Assembly: GCA_019748065.1 (NCBI GenBank)
Contig: JAIEQB010000033.1
Coordinates: forward strand, 1 to 42,021
Origin: Alphaproteobacteria bacterium
GTDB taxonomy: Bacteria > Pseudomonadota > Alphaproteobacteria > UBA9655
DNA length: 42,021 nt
Direction of reading: 5' to 3'
Shown here: positions 16,441 to 24,978 of the stretch, piece by piece
Position numbering within the stretch: position 1 is the stretch's first letter
How the letters are laid out: every line of letters starts with the position of its first letter
Translations under genes and position numbers: made by a program
The notes under the pieces: model-generated
What the model was told of the DNA's origin: nothing
Database searches by the model: none
Seen by the model: only the letters and a program-made list of their open reading frames with translations

Positions 16441-17316
16441 GTGAGCCAGCCAATTCTTTTTAATTTTCCAAAAGCCTCGCCCCTTGGACAGTATCTGCAA
16501 GAAAAATTAAACGCAGAGGAAGGACGTTTTATTTTGCATCCCTTTCCTGATGGGGAAAGCTACCTTCGTATCGAAAGCCATGTCAAGGGCAGAGAGGTTC
16601 TTATTAATGCAACTCTCTATCATCCTAATTCTTGGATTTTAGACCTTTTCTTTCTGGCGGATACTTTGCGTGCCTTAGGAGCAAAGAGCATCAGGCTTAT
16701 TGCGCCGTATCTTTCCTATATGCGCCAAGATAAAGTTTTTCAAGAGGGGGAAGCGCTAACTTCAAAAACCTTTTCTCATCTTCTTTCAGCTTATTTTGAT
16801 GCCTTAGTGACAGTTGATCCTCACCTTCATCGTTATCACTGTTTGAGTGAGATTTATACCATCCCTACAACTGTATTGCAGGCAGCCCCCCTCATTTCAA
16901 AGTGGATTCATGAAAATGTTGAAGCTCCTTTTTTGATCGGGCCTGATGAGGAAAGCCGCCAATGGGTTCAACAGGTGGCGGGGGATCTTCCTTTCATTGT
17001 GCTTAAGAAGGAGCGCAATTCTGAAGGTTATGTCAATATTACTTGGCCCTCCTTTGAGGGAGCAGAAGGCAAAACTCTTGTTTTTGTAGATGATATTATT
17101 TCTTCTGGAAGCACCATGCTTTTGGCCGCAGAGCAAGCTAAAGCTTTGGGATTAAACCCTCCCGTGATTGTGGCTATTCACCCTATCTTTGCGAATGATT
17201 CTTATGAAAAACTGCAAGCTGCAGGTGTTTTAAAGATTGTGACCTGCAACTCTATTTCCCATCCGTCCAATGGGATTGATATAGCGCCATTGATCCTATC
17301 AACCCTTATTCCTTGA
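16441..17316 (+). CDS. Ribose-phosphate pyrophosphokinase-like protein
   Basis: A PRPP synthetase family protein of about 291 residues, slightly short of the usual 310-320. Family marks are FPDGESYLRI, IRLIAPYLSYMRQDKVF, TVDPHLHRYH and the PRPP loop FVDDIISSGSTM. The N-terminus lacks the canonical SGN segment, so it is a divergent paralogue, and some members of this branch are uncharacterised. GTG 16441 or TTG 16429 are both possible starts; the latter overlaps the phosphorylase gene. It closes the RNase-phosphorylase-PRPP operon and is followed by a terminator. It may make PRPP from ribose phosphates released by the upstream enzyme, which is inference. Confidence 0.85.
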   Translation: MSQPILFNFPKASPLGQYLQEKLNAEEGRFILHPFPDGESYLRIESHVKGREVLINATLYHPNSWILDLFFLADTLRALGAKSIRLIAPYLSYMRQDKVFQEGEALTSKTFSHLLSAYFDALVTVDPHLHRYHCLSEIYTIPTTVLQAAPLISKWIHENVEAPFLIGPDEESRQWVQQVAGDLPFIVLKKERNSEGYVNITWPSFEGAEGKTLVFVDDIISSGSTMLLAAEQAKALGLNPPVIVAIHPIFANDSYEKLQAAGVLKIVTCNSISHPSNGIDIAPLILSTLIP

Positions 17317-17344
17317 CCGTCTAAAATTCTTATGCTTTTCTTAA

Positions 17345-17373
17345 AACGCCTCAGAAGGAGGCGTTAACTTTTT
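17345..17373 (+). terminator. Rho-independent terminator
   Basis: AACGCCTC (17345-17352), loop AGAAG, GAGGCGTT (17358-17365), then AACTTTTT. It ends the RNase/phosphorylase/PRPP operon. Confidence 0.85.
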
Positions 17374-17390
17374 ATAAAAGGAGATTTGCT

Positions 17391-17507
17391 ATGATTAACT
17401 TATTACGACTTCGACTTACGAGCTTGGAATTAAAACGACACTATTTTTCACAAGTTATGTATAAGGATTATAAACAATGGATATCAAAACACCCTTCAAA
17501 ATCGTAA
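17391..17507 (+). CDS. Short 38-codon reading frame overlapping the next gene start
   Basis: ATG 17391 has a strong AAGGAG seven bases upstream and opens a 38-codon frame (MINLLRLRLTSLELKRHYFS and on) that ends at 17507, inside the start region of the substrate-binding protein gene in another frame. It has no family match that I recognise. It may be a leader peptide coupling translation of the transporter protein or a decayed gene start. The strong ribosome binding site is the main support. Confidence 0.4.
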   Translation: MINLLRLRLTSLELKRHYFSQVMYKDYKQWISKHPSKS

Positions 17508-18457
17508 GTTTCATCGTCGTCGCAACCTTTTTCTCATCTTTTCTTATCGCTGCAACATCCCCTCTTCAAACCATCGCTATAACGCAAATTGCAGACCATC
17601 CCGCTGCCAATGCGGTGCGTGAAGGTATTCTCAAGGCCTTAAAGGACCATGGGGTGGAAGAAGGTTCTCAGTATAAAATTATTTATGAAAATGCCCAAGG
17701 AAACTCTGTGACTGCTGCGCAAATTGCACAAAAATTTGTAGCGGCCAAACCCTCTGTTCTTGTTCCCATTACCACAACGTCAACTCAAACGATGGTTAAA
17801 GCCGATTCAACTCACGGCCTGCCCATGGTTTTTGCTGCCGTAACCGATCCCATTTCTGCAGGGGTTGTGACCTCTCTTGCTCACCCAGGAGGCTATGTTA
17901 CAGGGGTTACAGATGCAGCGCCTATTGAAGAGCAGTTCAAGCTTTTTAAAAAAATTCTTCCTCAATTGCAAACTTTAGGAGTTATTTATAATCCTGGTGA
18001 TAATAGCTCTGCAACGCCTTTGAAACAAGCGCGAGAGATGGCAAAACAGCTTGGTATTGACTTGATTGAAGCTACGGCTTTTAAGACCTCTGATGTACCT
18101 GGGGCTGCTCAGAATCTTGTCGGTAGAGGGGTTGATGCTATTTTTGTGCCCCTCGATAATACAGTGTTAGCAGCAATGGAATCGGTTTTAAAAATTGCAA
18201 ACCAAAACAAGATATCTGTTTTTTCAAGTGATAGGGATTCAGTAGGGCAGGGAGCCCTTGCCTCTTTAGGTTATAGCCATTTTGATACGGGTTATGCGGC
18301 TGGAGAAATGGTTGTGAGTGTTTTAAAAGGCGCAAATCCAGGGGATATCCCTGTTGCTACTGCTCAAAATCTGAATGTCTATATTAACTCTAAAACAGCA
18401 AAATCCTTAAATCTCTCTCTTTCGAAAGAGATTTTAGATCAGGCACAGCTGATGTAA
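17477..18457 (+). CDS. ABC transporter substrate-binding protein (TrpX/DUF534 type)
   Basis: A 326-residue exported or membrane-anchored binding protein of the ABC_sub_bind family, whose members bind aromatic amino acids or other small solutes. It has a signal/anchor (hydrophobic 9-25), then IAITQIADHPAANAVREGI, TTTSTQTMVKA, MVFAAVTDPISAGVV and VYINSKTAKSLNL, all typical of the family. Usually a permease and an ATPase follow; here the gene stands alone, followed by a hairpin. AAGGA lies before ATG 17477. Confidence 0.9.
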   Translation: MDIKTPFKIVSFIVVATFFSSFLIAATSPLQTIAITQIADHPAANAVREGILKALKDHGVEEGSQYKIIYENAQGNSVTAAQIAQKFVAAKPSVLVPITTTSTQTMVKADSTHGLPMVFAAVTDPISAGVVTSLAHPGGYVTGVTDAAPIEEQFKLFKKILPQLQTLGVIYNPGDNSSATPLKQAREMAKQLGIDLIEATAFKTSDVPGAAQNLVGRGVDAIFVPLDNTVLAAMESVLKIANQNKISVFSSDRDSVGQGALASLGYSHFDTGYAAGEMVVSVLKGANPGDIPVATAQNLNVYINSKTAKSLNLSLSKEILDQAQLM

Positions 18458-18464
18458 AAAAAAT

Positions 18465-18494
18465 ATCCTGAGCCCGGAGAGTTGAGCTCAGGAT
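18465..18494. terminator. Hairpin after the substrate-binding protein gene
   Basis: ATCCTGAGC (18465-18473) and GCTCAGGAT (18486-18494) are exact arms. An A-run precedes and no T-run follows, so it is a weak terminator on the plus strand or a transcript-stabilising stem. Confidence 0.5.
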
Positions 18495-18773
18495 TACCAA
18501 TTACAAAAACACCATCACCTCATTACTACCAGATACCCTCACACAGAAGATCCTAAGAGAAGAAAATCAGAAAATATATCCGGAAAAATTACCTAGTTTT
18601 ATAGTTTTAAGAAAATTCTCGTAAAATACAGAAAATTATCCCATTTTAGGTACCCACCTAGGGGAAATTCCCTTAGTGTATTTATGGAAAAGACTTCTTA
18701 AAATCTCCTAGAGATTAAACAAATTCTAAGGTAAGCTCTTTAAAAAGCATTTGAAAAGACATAACTTCCGTTT
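18495..18773. other. Intergenic region before the LuxR/NB-ARC gene
   Basis: About 280 AT-rich bases with no credible gene. It holds the leader of the large regulator. A short palindrome (ACCCACCTAGGGG near 18650) is present. I could not pick out a convincing promoter. Confidence 0.4.
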
Positions 18774-21700
18774 ATGAAAAAAAATAAAACCAGCTTTCTT
18801 GATGAAATTTATTCTCAACATTTGCAAGTCATAAATGGTATTAAACTAACTCGGCGCGAGATTGACATCATCGCTTTTTTTGTGTGTGGGAGATCGGCCA
18901 AAAAAATTGCTAGCTTTTTTTCTATTTCACCAAAAACTGTTGAGAATCATGTTCACAATATCATGGTTAAATTGGGTTGCAATTCCCGGGAAGGGATTAT
19001 TGATTTTATTGAAAAGTCAGACAAGCTTCCCATTTTAAGAAAATATTACGCGGCCTCTTTAGCACAAACAATTTTCGAAAAATCTCTTGTTGAGATTTCT
19101 AAATTAGCTTCATCTCATAAAATTTCTTGTGTCCTCCTCAGCGATCCTGGACAAGAGTGCGAAGGATGTTTTGCTCAGTGTTTGGAAAGTTCCTTAAAGT
19201 GGGTAGGTGTTATTGTTTCAAGTGGAGTGGTGGGACCTTCTCAAAATGTGCAAGACTTGTGCAAAAACAAATGCGGTGTCTACATTAAGACGGCTCTTTC
19301 TGAAGACGAGAAAGGAAAAGTGAAGCAGTTTTACTTTGTTTCTCAAGAGAAGGGGACTCTTGTTGAGCTTCCTCAGAAAGTGGGAGAGACTTGCTCGTTG
19401 GATATGGCTGCTCAGAAAAATTATTACCTTTTTATTTTTGATATTTTCAAGGTTCTGTTCCCTCAATTCGATTTTCATCCTATCGTTCAGGAGTTTCTCA
19501 AGCAATATGAAGGGATTGAAGCTCAATTATCTTTAACTGAAAGAGAGGAAGATCCACAATTAAGGAAAAGAGAGCAGCGCTTAAATCCTTTTCTGACCAA
19601 GCGCAATTGGTATTTAGGAGGTGGATGTATTCTCTTTTTGTGTGTAATAATAGTGCTTCTTAATTCTTTCCTGAATAGAAATGATCGTCCTCATAAGCAG
19701 GAATTAGCCTCTTTAAATAAGGTAGCGCGCTCAGATCTAGACGTTCCCACAGATTCTGTTCTTTTAAACCGGCCTGAACTTTTGAGGCAAATTGAAGAGC
19801 GTTTTCGAGGGCAAAAAAAGGGAATTCAAACCGTTGCCCTTGTGGGAGTCGGTGGCGCTGGGAAAACAACCCTTGCGCGTCAATATGTGCGTCAGCAAAG
19901 CCCATATATAGTGTGGGAGATTAATGCAGAAACAAAGGAAGACCTTCAAGCCTCATTTGAAAGCCTAGCGCAAGCATTGGCTAAATCTGATGAAGATCAG
20001 AAGATGTTGCGAGGTTTGTTCAAGGTGAGGATTCCTCTAGAACGAGAGGCGAAAATACTTCAATTTGTTAAGGAGCGACTTCATTCTCAGAACAATTGGT
20101 TTTTAATTTTTGATAATCTTCAACAATTTAATGACATTCAGAACCATTTCCCAAAGGATCCAGAAATATGGGGGCAGGGAAGGGTTATTTTGACAACGCG
20201 TGATCGTAATATTGAAAATAATGTCCATGTGAGCTCAGCAATCGTTGTTGGAGAGTTAAACACTGAACAAAAATTGGCGCTCTTTCAAAAGATTATGGAT
20301 AATGGGACTTCTCTTTCTCCTGCGCCCAAGGAACAAGAGGAGATAAAACAATTTTTGGGGGAAATCTCCCCCTTTCCTTTGGATGTGTCTATGGCTGCTT
20401 ATTATATCAAAGCAACAAATGTGCCCTATAAAAACTATTTGGAAAACATGGAAAAATACAGCGCAGATTTCTCACAAGTGCAAGAAAAAATACTGCAAGA
20501 AGCTGGTGCCTATACCAAGACTCGCTACGGAATCATTATGCTTTCCTTAAAGAAGCTTGTTGATACGGATCCTGACTTTCAAGATTTATTGCTCTTTATT
20601 AGTCTTTTGGACCCCCATAAAATTCCACGGCAGCTTTTAGTAAAGTTTAAAGGGAATATTGTTGTTGATAAATTTATTTATCATTTGAAAAAATATTCCC
20701 TCCTTACCAACGATGCTGCTAGCTCTTATCCTGGAGAGCCTGTATTTTCAATTCATCAAAGTACACGGGCGATTATCCTCGCGTATCTTACTAAAAAATT
20801 AAATCTAACAGAGCATACAAATCTTCTCGAGCCTCAGGTTCAAAGTTTAGAGAACTATATGAAGGAGGCGGTTGAAAAAGAAGATTTTTCAACTATGAAA
20901 AGTTTATATAGGCATGCAGAACACTTTTTAACTCATGAAGAGTTTTTGAATGAAGATTCAATAAGTTCGCTGCGGGGTGAGTTGGGGTGTATCTATTATT
21001 ATCTACGTTACTCTTCAAAAGCGAAAGCATTGCTGACGGAAAGTCTTTTAAGCCTTAAGAGATATTGTGGAGAACAACATCATAAAATTGCCCATTTTTT
21101 GGTCTATTTAGGAAATGCGAACCGTAGTCTAGGAGATTATGAAGAAGCAAAAAAACTTTTTGAACAAAGTATGCAGATCTATAAAAAGTATGCTCCTAAT
21201 GATGTGGGAATGGCAAGAGCATCAGGATATTTAGGCGCTGTATATCATACTTTTGGTGATTTTGAAGAAGCCAAAACTTACCTAGAGCGGGCTCAGAGTA
21301 TATATAAAAAACATCCTCAAAACCGAGTGGGAGTGGCGTGGTCCCTGGCCCATTTAGCTAGTGTTTATGGAACGTTGGGAGAATACGAAGAAGCTATTCG
21401 ATTGTTCATGCAAAGTATGGAAACTTATAAGGCTCAAGCAAAAGATTATGTTGGGGCGGCTTGGGCGGAAGGTGATTTGGGGGCAATGTATGTAAAAATT
21501 GGGGACTTTGAGAAGGCGCGCCATTATTTAGAGGAAAGTCTTGCCATATGCCGCAAGCACTTTTCTGAAGACCATTCTTACATGGCTGAGATTTTTGCTC
21601 ATTTTGCAGTGCTCCATTTGAATGAAGGGAATTATAAAAAAGCGAAAGAGTTTTTTCAAAAAGCAAAAGGCCCCATTGAAGAAACCTATGGCGTGGACCA

Positions 21701-22061
21701 TGTGGAGGCAGGTTATATTCTTAAGGGGCTTGGAGAGGTTGCGATCCTTGAGGGGGATTTTGACCAATCTGGCAATCATTTGAATCGTGCTTTGCTTATC
21801 TTTCAAAAATATAAGCATTCAGATCAATATCTTGTCTTGGAAGCACTGTCTGACCTCTTTTATCAGAAAGCTTTGGCAGCTAAGACTAAAGAAGATCTTC
21901 AGGGATATGAAAAGTTTTGGAAGAAGGCTGAGGCTTATCTCCAGAAGGCTCTCGAGCATGTAAACACAAACTTTCCGACAGATTCACCCCATCTGAGAAG
22001 GCTGCAAGATAAAGTTAAGGGAAGAAATAGGGAAGAAAATTCACCATCTCTTCAATTCTAG
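18774..22061 (+). CDS. LuxR-HTH / Cys-rich / transmembrane / NB-ARC / TPR protein
   Basis: A 1095-residue signal-transduction ATPase. A LuxR-type helix-turn-helix lies at about 22-80 (LTRREIDIIAFFVCGRSAKK, ISPKTVENHVHNIMVKLG). Residues 110-240 form an unassigned domain with Cys clusters C129-x2-C132-x3-C136 and C163-x3-C167. A single hydrophobic segment follows at about 280-300. The STAND NTPase has Walker A GVGGAGKTT (K364), Walker B FLIFD447 and GRVILTTRDR (469-478). The last 350 residues are TPRs with repeated G-D-Y/F-E-E-A. In MalT-type regulators the HTH is C-terminal; here it is N-terminal and split from the NTPase by a membrane segment. It is likely autonomous, with no kinase or autoinducer synthase nearby. 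Confidence 0.9.
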   Translation: MKKNKTSFLDEIYSQHLQVINGIKLTRREIDIIAFFVCGRSAKKIASFFSISPKTVENHVHNIMVKLGCNSREGIIDFIEKSDKLPILRKYYAASLAQTIFEKSLVEISKLASSHKISCVLLSDPGQECEGCFAQCLESSLKWVGVIVSSGVVGPSQNVQDLCKNKCGVYIKTALSEDEKGKVKQFYFVSQEKGTLVELPQKVGETCSLDMAAQKNYYLFIFDIFKVLFPQFDFHPIVQEFLKQYEGIEAQLSLTEREEDPQLRKREQRLNPFLTKRNWYLGGGCILFLCVIIVLLNSFLNRNDRPHKQELASLNKVARSDLDVPTDSVLLNRPELLRQIEERFRGQKKGIQTVALVGVGGAGKTTLARQYVRQQSPYIVWEINAETKEDLQASFESLAQALAKSDEDQKMLRGLFKVRIPLEREAKILQFVKERLHSQNNWFLIFDNLQQFNDIQNHFPKDPEIWGQGRVILTTRDRNIENNVHVSSAIVVGELNTEQKLALFQKIMDNGTSLSPAPKEQEEIKQFLGEISPFPLDVSMAAYYIKATNVPYKNYLENMEKYSADFSQVQEKILQEAGAYTKTRYGIIMLSLKKLVDTDPDFQDLLLFISLLDPHKIPRQLLVKFKGNIVVDKFIYHLKKYSLLTNDAASSYPGEPVFSIHQSTRAIILAYLTKKLNLTEHTNLLEPQVQSLENYMKEAVEKEDFSTMKSLYRHAEHFLTHEEFLNEDSISSLRGELGCIYYYLRYSSKAKALLTESLLSLKRYCGEQHHKIAHFLVYLGNANRSLGDYEEAKKLFEQSMQIYKKYAPNDVGMARASGYLGAVYHTFGDFEEAKTYLERAQSIYKKHPQNRVGVAWSLAHLASVYGTLGEYEEAIRLFMQSMETYKAQAKDYVGAAWAEGDLGAMYVKIGDFEKARHYLEESLAICRKHFSEDHSYMAEIFAHFAVLHLNEGNYKKAKEFFQKAKGPIEETYGVDHVEAGYILKGLGEVAILEGDFDQSGNHLNRALLIFQKYKHSDQYLVLEALSDLFYQKALAAKTKEDLQGYEKFWKKAEAYLQKALEHVNTNFPTDSPHLRRLQDKVKGRNREENSPSLQF

Positions 22062-22073
22062 AGGAGATGGTGA
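22041..22073. terminator. Bidirectional terminator between the LuxR/NB-ARC gene and rpsU
   Basis: TCACCATCTC (22041-22050) and GAGATGGTGA (22064-22073) are exact arms around a 13-base loop. The left arm lies in the last codons of the regulator gene. Reading on the minus strand, rpsU would end here with a T-rich tail. Confidence 0.65.
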
Positions 22074-22083
22074 TAAAGAGAAA

Positions 22084-22281
22084 TTACTCGCGCTCCATCT
22101 TTTTGCGCGCGAGTTTGCGGGCACGTCTGATGGCTTCTGCTTTTTCGCGAGCCTTACGCTCAGAAGGCTTTTCATAATGGCGACGAAGCTTCATTTCACG
22201 AAAAATACCTTCACGTTGCATTTTTTTCTTGAGGACACGAAGTGCCTGATCCACATTATTGTCACGGACAATAACTTGCAT
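22084..22281 (-). CDS. rpsU: 30S ribosomal protein S21
   Basis: The 65-residue product begins [20 protein letters not shown] and ends in an Arg/Lys-rich helix, full length for bS21, which helps start-codon selection on the small subunit. GGAGGTG lies just before ATG 22281, which decides the start; a longer frame upstream has no support. The gene is divergent from coq9. Confidence 0.97.
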   Translation of the reverse strand: MQVIVRDNNVDQALRVLKKKMQREGIFREMKLRRHYEKPSERKAREKAEAIRRARKLARKKMERE

Positions 22282-22315
22282 AAACGATACACCTCCTTCC
22301 AAATTTAAGCTAGAG

Positions 22316-22345
22316 TTGAACAAAACAGGATGACTATAGTATAAT
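22316..22345 (+). promoter_or_regulatory. Candidate sigma70 promoter of coq9
   Basis: TTGAAC at 22316-22321 and TATAAT at 22340-22345 are 18 bases apart. The predicted start of transcription near 22352 leaves too little room for ATG 22352 and so supports ATG 22370 as the coq9 start. Confidence 0.55.
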
Positions 22346-22369
22346 TTCTGTATGATGGAAAGGAAAAAT

Positions 22370-22975
22370 ATGTCAGAGAGAGAGAAGTTAAAGCAGCAAA
22401 TTTTAAAACGTGCGCTTGTACACGTCCCTTTTGAGGGGTGGTCGCAAGCCATTTTAGAGCAAGCAGCTTTTGATGTGACTGGGGATGCTTCGTATGGTTG
22501 GCGCCTTTTTCCCAAAGGTCCTCTGGAAGCAATTGCTTATTGGAGTGCCCTTCTTGATCAAGAAATGATAGCCTCTTTGCCCGCGCCTGAGGTCTATCGG
22601 GTACGTGCAAGGGTGGCCTTGGCAGTAAAGACACGTATTGGGCTTTTGCTGTCTACAAAAGAGGCTGCGCGCAAAACAGCAGCCTATCTCGCGTTGCCCC
22701 AGAATATGCCTGAAGCGTCGCGCCTTTTGTATGCCACCGTTAACGAGATCTGGTATTATGCGGGAGATACGGCGACGGATTATAATTTTTATACAAAACG
22801 AGGGCTTCTCGCGTGGGTTTATTCGGCAACCTTTCTCTATTGGTTACGGGATAAGTCGGATGAGTATGAAGCGACTTGGGTTTTTCTAGACAGGCGCATA
22901 GATGAAGTTTTAAAGGTGCCTCAACTTCCTAAAATGCTAAGGGAGCGTCTTTTTTTTTGGAAACGTCATGGTTGA
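22370..22975 (+). CDS. COQ9 family ubiquinone biosynthesis protein
   Basis: A 201-residue helical, TetR-like-fold protein of the COQ9 family, which binds lipids and assists ubiquinone hydroxylation steps. Marks are [32 protein letters not shown], and the C-terminal [20 protein letters not shown] with YNFYTKR, highly typical of COQ9. ATG 22370 has AAGG six bases upstream. Its end overlaps the glycosylase gene by 8 bases. Confidence 0.93.
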   Translation: MSEREKLKQQILKRALVHVPFEGWSQAILEQAAFDVTGDASYGWRLFPKGPLEAIAYWSALLDQEMIASLPAPEVYRVRARVALAVKTRIGLLLSTKEAARKTAAYLALPQNMPEASRLLYATVNEIWYYAGDTATDYNFYTKRGLLAWVYSATFLYWLRDKSDEYEATWVFLDRRIDEVLKVPQLPKMLRERLFFWKRHG

Positions 22976-23501
22976 GCGTCTGTCCCCAGATTTTTTTGAT
23001 CGCCCTACCTTGGATGTGGCAAAAGACCTTCTTGGAAAGATTCTTGTTTTTGGTGAACATGTGGGCGTGATTACGGAAACGGAAGCCTATATCGGGCAAA
23101 ATGATCCTGCCTGTCATGCGGCACGGGGGAAAACAGGGCGAAATGCTGTAATGTTTGGACCTTCGGGGGTGAGTTATGTCTACTTTATTTATGGCATGTA
23201 TCATTGCTTAAACATCGTGACAGAAGAGGAGGGAACCCCCGCGGCTGTCTTGATAAGGGGACTTATGTTACTGCGTCCTGAGCCTCTGTTTTTGAATGGC
23301 CCCGGTAAGCTTTGTCGCCACCTGGGGATTACCCGTGACCATAATGGGATTGATTTAAATCTGAGTGATTCGTTCCTTCTTAAAGATTCCCCTCTTTCTC
23401 CCCAATATGAAGCGACCCCCCGTATTGGCATTAGTAAGGGGCAGGAGAAGCTATGGCGTTTTGTAGTTAAAAAAAATCCTAAAAAAGTAAGAACTTTTTA
23501 A
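22968..23501 (+). CDS. DNA-3-methyladenine glycosylase (AAG/MPG family)
   Basis: Base excision repair enzyme that removes alkylated purines and hypoxanthine. The 177-residue product shows ITETEAYIGQNDPACHAARG with the catalytic Glu, RNAVMFGPSGVSYVYFIYGM, HCLNIVTE, AAVLIRGL and GPGKLCRHLGI, in family order. It is slightly shorter than typical (about 190-200). Translation is coupled to coq9 through an 8-base overlap. Confidence 0.95.
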   Translation: MVERLSPDFFDRPTLDVAKDLLGKILVFGEHVGVITETEAYIGQNDPACHAARGKTGRNAVMFGPSGVSYVYFIYGMYHCLNIVTEEEGTPAAVLIRGLMLLRPEPLFLNGPGKLCRHLGITRDHNGIDLNLSDSFLLKDSPLSPQYEATPRIGISKGQEKLWRFVVKKNPKKVRTF

Positions 23502-23550
23502 GACAAGAAGTATAGCATTTTAGGTATAAGCTTACAAAAAGGAAAAAACG

Positions 23551-23766
23551 ATGAAGAAGATAACGTCTAAAAAATACTCAGTTTTTTGATAATTCTTGTT
23601 GGGATAACGGTTATGAATGCTTATTCTTCAGAATCTTTCTAGTTCATGTGAGAGCATAACAAGTTGGAGTGAATGTAATTCACACACTCCTCGGTGTATC
23701 TGGAAAGATACCCCAGCGTGTAATGGGGTATATAATGAATCTAACTGCTGTATTCCAGCCCCTTGA
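23551..23766 (+). pseudogene. Cys-rich secreted peptide gene with two compensating indels
   Basis: The frame from ATG 23551 (AAGG upstream) starts MKKITSKKYSVF and hits a stop; adding one T in the T6 run at about 23582 gives LIILVGITVMNAYSSES, a signal peptide core. Removing one T near 23637 restores the first frame, in which SSSCESITSWSECNSHTPRC and the rest run to the stop at 23764-23766. The whole would be 71 residues with six Cys in the mature part, spaced C-x8-C-x6-C-x7-C-x7-CC. Without correction, the largest open piece is 49 codons from ATG 23617. Either the gene is decaying or the two homopolymer differences are sequencing errors. I know no family for it. Confidence 0.5.
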
Positions 23767-23892
23767 ATAACAAAATAGAAACTTCACTTGATTTTTTTGT
23801 ATTATTATATAAAAATGAAATTTCTAAAATATTTAGAAAATATTTTTTAAATTCTTTCTAAAGCCTCGACTTCATGGGAATGGTAATTGAAA

Positions 23893-23906
23893 AGAATTTT
23901 GCAATT
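23893..23906 (+). repeat. Third copy of the 14-base dispersed motif
   Basis: AGAATTTTGCAATT, identical to 864-877 and the reverse complement of 694-707. Here it is followed by TCCTC, and at 864 by ACCTC. It lies in the spacer before the first DMT transporter. Confidence 0.5.
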
Positions 23907-23979
23907 TCCTCTGGTAAAAGAGAAAATCAATTGCTATATGGAAGAAGTGACCATCTTTTATAGAGGATAGATCAAGTTT

Positions 23980-24972
23980 ATGAGCGATGCATCAACTGTC
24001 TTGCCTAGTGGAGTAACAACTGGTTTTTGGGCAAAATTACAGGATCCTGCTATTAAAGGGGCCATTTTTAAAGTATGCTCTTGTCTTTGTTTCTCTGGTA
24101 TCAATGGCTTTGTACGCAATTTTACTTTATCTGCCCAGGTCTCTGGGGAGATGCCCCTTCCTGCAACAGAACTCGCCTTTTTTGAAACCTTCTTTGGACT
24201 TCTTTTTATCCTTCCTTGGATACTTTCTACAGGAACAGTTGCCTTTAAAGCGAAAAACCCCCATCTTTATCTTGCCCGTGCCTTAGCGGCCTCCTTTGGA
24301 ATTATTCTTTGGTTTACAGCTCTTTCTAAGCTTCCTATCGTTCAGGTGGTTGCTTTTAAATATACGGCGCCTGTCTTCACTATCCTTGGTGCAAAGTTCT
24401 TTTTAGGTGAAAAGTGTGGGTGGGCCCGAGGAATTGCCATTGCTACAGCTTTTGCAGGAGCTCTTATGATCACGGCCCACGAGTTGTTTCAAGGCAACAC
24501 CCATTGGACTGAAGTGGGTTACCTTATTCTCTTTCCTTTGGGGGCGACGGCTTGTTATGCTGGATCAGCAATTTTTGCAAAAAAGCTGGTAAAAAACGAC
24601 ACGCCTCAAACCGTAACTCTTTATCTTTTCCTGTTGTCTCTTCCTATTTTAGGGATTGCAGCCTATCCACAATGGGTAACTCCTCTCGCGTGGCAATGGC
24701 CCTGCCTTATTATTATGGGTGGCCTTTTAGCTGCAGCCTATGTTTTCTTACAGCATGCCTATGTGATTGCTGACATCACATTTTTAATTCCCATGAGTTT
24801 CACCCGTCTTGTGGCAGGGGCTTTGCTCGGCATGTTCTTCTTCCAAGAATGGCCAACTATCTGGACAGTTGTTGGATCCTTCTTTATTCTTTTGGCGACT
24901 GTTAGCCTTTGTAAACATGAGGTGCGACATATGAAAAGTAAGAAATCTAAACAACTCCCTGCTGCTGCGTAG
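23980..24972 (+). CDS. DMT superfamily transporter (EamA)
   Basis: A 330-residue inner-membrane transporter with two EamA repeats and about ten helices. The second helix pair reads FETFFGLLFILPWILS, and the first repeat ends with VVAFKYTAPVFTILGAKFFLGE, the EamA hallmark with a proline-containing helix and the E of the conserved GE. Substrates in the family include amino acids, nucleotides and S-adenosylmethionine; none can be assigned. AGAGGA precedes the ATG. It is followed six bases later by a paralogue. Confidence 0.88.
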   Translation: MSDASTVLPSGVTTGFWAKLQDPAIKGAIFKVCSCLCFSGINGFVRNFTLSAQVSGEMPLPATELAFFETFFGLLFILPWILSTGTVAFKAKNPHLYLARALAASFGIILWFTALSKLPIVQVVAFKYTAPVFTILGAKFFLGEKCGWARGIAIATAFAGALMITAHELFQGNTHWTEVGYLILFPLGATACYAGSAIFAKKLVKNDTPQTVTLYLFLLSLPILGIAAYPQWVTPLAWQWPCLIIMGGLLAAAYVFLQHAYVIADITFLIPMSFTRLVAGALLGMFFFQEWPTIWTVVGSFFILLATVSLCKHEVRHMKSKKSKQLPAAA

Positions 24973-24978
24973 TACAAA

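Noticed and set aside
22282-22515. N-terminal extension of S21 to 143 residues
   Set aside because: S21 proteins begin with M-x-V-I-V; GGAGGTG lies directly before that Met, and the extension is antisense to coq9.
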